A stretch of 64,000 bases of DNA, taken from contig JACRJO010000029.1 of assembly GCA_016219985.1 (NCBI GenBank), positions 1-64,000 of the forward strand, written 5' to 3'. Origin of the DNA: Sphingobacteriales bacterium (GTDB lineage Bacteria > Bacteroidota > Bacteroidia > Chitinophagales > Chitinophagaceae). How positions within the stretch are numbered: the first letter of the stretch is position 1; each line of letters opens with the position of its first letter. Below the pieces are notes generated by a model, which searched no databases, was not told the origin of the DNA, and worked only from the letters and a program-made list of their open reading frames with translations. Position numbers and translations under genes: made by a program. This document shows positions 62,929 to 64,000 of the stretch, one piece after another.

Positions 62929-63738
62929 ATGAAAAGGAAAAAATGGATCAAATGGGGATGGACCCTGCTCGTCGTGTACCTGGTCGGCGGCATGGCCCTG
63001 TATTTCCTGCAGGATGCCGTTTTATTTCACCCCGTTACCCTGAACCGGACCTATCATTATAATTTCCCGCAACCCCATAAGGACATCTCCATTCCCCTTA
63101 ACCAGGATGACACCCTGAATCTCGTTGATTTTGCCAGTACCGGGCCGGTAACCAAAGGCGTGGTGCTTTACTTTCATGGCAACAAGCGGAATATCTCCTG
63201 GTATGCGAAATATATTCCTTATTTCACCCGGCAGGGATACCAGGTACTGATGATCGACTATCCCGGTTTTGGAAAAAGCACCGGGAAACTGACGGAAGAA
63301 AAACTTTATGACTGGGCCCTGCAGGTTTACAAACTGGCCATCAGGCGGTTTGCAGCCGACAGTATTATCATTTACGGGAAAAGTATGGGGACCGGCATCG
63401 CCGCACAACTGGCCTCCGTCCGGGATTGCAGGCGGCTGATACTCGAAACCCCGTATTATGATTTCCCGGCCGTTATCAGTCATTACCTGCCGGTTTACCC
63501 CGTCCGGTGGATGCTGCATTATGAACTGCCCACACATGATTATCTCAAATTGGTAAAAGCGCCGGTTACTATTTTTCACGGTACGGCAGACGGAGTCGTG
63601 CCCTATAAAAATTCGAAGCGGTTACAGCCTTTATTGAAACCAGCAGACGAACTGGTCACCATTAAAGGCGGCAGTCATAACGATCTTTACCAGTACAGGG
63701 AACTCCTGCAGAAACTCGATTCTGTCCTCGCCTTATAA
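62929..63738 (+). CDS. Membrane-anchored alpha/beta hydrolase, copy 2
   Basis: This 269-residue protein has an N-terminal membrane anchor (about 8-28) and an alpha/beta-hydrolase domain: VLYFHGNKRNISWY, GFGKSTGKLTEEK, nucleophile YGKSMGTGIAA, then GTADGVVP and GGSHNDL. It shares this order and many residues with copy 1 at 60301-61089, so the two are paralogues. CATCTTTG just upstream resembles a -7 box. It ends convergently with the OxyR-type gene, overlapping it by six bases. Confidence 0.9.
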   Translation: MKRKKWIKWGWTLLVVYLVGGMALYFLQDAVLFHPVTLNRTYHYNFPQPHKDISIPLNQDDTLNLVDFASTGPVTKGVVLYFHGNKRNISWYAKYIPYFTRQGYQVLMIDYPGFGKSTGKLTEEKLYDWALQVYKLAIRRFAADSIIIYGKSMGTGIAAQLASVRDCRRLILETPYYDFPAVISHYLPVYPVRWMLHYELPTHDYLKLVKAPVTIFHGTADGVVPYKNSKRLQPLLKPADELVTIKGGSHNDLYQYRELLQKLDSVLAL

Positions 63739-63999
63739 TTCCACCGGCACCACATTGGGCGTTTTGTTTTTCCGGATCTTTTCCGGTATGGTCAGCAGGA
63801 TCTGCTGCTGCAGCACATCAATCAGTCTTTTCTTCACCAGGTTGCGGTGCACCACCAGGCTGACTTCCCGCATAGGAGAAGGTTTTTTAAAGGGGCGGAT
63901 CAGCTGGGTTTGCCGGGGTGGCATATCCAGCGTGGCCAGTTCGGGAAGGATGGTAATACCGTCATTCATTTCCACCATGCGGCGAAGGGTTTCAATACT
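63733..63999 (-). CDS. OxyR/LysR-type regulator, truncated by window edge
   Basis: Only the C-terminal 88 residues or so are in the window. SIETLRRMVEMNDGITILPE and FKKPSPMREVSLVVHRNLVKK match the effector-binding end of LysR-type regulators close to OxyR (compare the SLETLRRLVEAGLGITLLP segment as I recall it). The redox cysteines and DNA-binding domain lie outside. It probably controls a peroxide response. Confidence 0.8.
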   Translation of the reverse strand, partial: SIETLRRMVEMNDGITILPELATLDMPPRQTQLIRPFKKPSPMREVSLVVHRNLVKKRLIDVLQQQILLTIPEKIRKNKTPNVVPVEL

Positions 64000-64000
64000 G

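Overview
The window reads as a chromosomal segment of a Bacteroidota bacterium, most likely of the Chitinophagaceae or a close relative. Supporting signs are type IX secretion (T9SS) C-terminal sorting domains on three large surface proteins, Bacteroidota-only families (DUF4293, DUF6427-like, BBP2 porin), Bacteroidetes-type mobilisation genes, TAnnTTTG-type -7 boxes and very weak Shine-Dalgarno sequences. The assignment is inferred from gene content; no rRNA is present.

Region 1 (1 to about 13,896) is the integrase-proximal end of an integrated mobilisable element. It carries ssb (cut by the window edge), DUF932, a tiny stand-alone MutS domain-I-like protein, RadC/JAB, a candidate oriT made of two adjacent hairpins, MobC, a relaxase, a VirD4-type coupling protein and a tyrosine integrase. 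The integrase lies next to tRNA-Pro(TGG), whose 3' end faces the element, so the tRNA is the likely attachment site. Six exact ATTCACC words between the integrase and the tRNA look like arm-type integrase sites. Between the coupling protein and the integrase sits an AT-richer cargo operon: a DUF1016/YhcG nuclease, an orphan CheD-like deamidase-fold protein that keeps Cys27 and His44, and a 1272-residue protein with an N-terminal SEC-C motif and a C-terminal PD-(D/E)XK-like core. This is the best candidate for an undescribed (perhaps defence) system.

Region 2 (14.0-29.3 kb) is housekeeping chromosome: an astacin-type protease, a nested tandem/inverted repeat array beside tRNA-Ser(GCT), dnaA, a 5'-nucleotidase split into two genes in reversed domain order, an FAD dehydrogenase, an ABC exporter of NatAB type, a coiled-coil protein behind two small operators, a FabK/nitronate monooxygenase-like flavoprotein, a sugar nucleotidyltransferase, glyA and a DUF4293 protein.

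Region 3 (29.3-47.6 kb) holds three T9SS cargo proteins (one a six-fold Kelch-like protein), uvrA with a small repeat insertion, an ECF sigma factor, a DsbD pair, purQ and two poorly known envelope proteins.

Region 4 (47.8-59.9 kb) is a potassium-uptake island. Kup is convergent with a Kdp operon in the order sigma-54 response regulator, three micro-membrane proteins (one is KdpF), KdpA, KdpB, KdpC, a BBP2 porin, a truncated KdpD and a separate histidine kinase. A well-matched -24/-12 promoter and two helically phased palindromes upstream indicate sigma-54 control of kdp. The regulator seems to start at a CTG codon.

Region 5 (60-64 kb) has two paralogous membrane-anchored alpha/beta hydrolases flanking a TPR-like lipoprotein, then the 3' end of an OxyR/LysR-type regulator cut by the window edge. 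At eight or more intergenic sites there are degenerate tandem repeats of period 7 (once 8) that differ in sequence but share the period.
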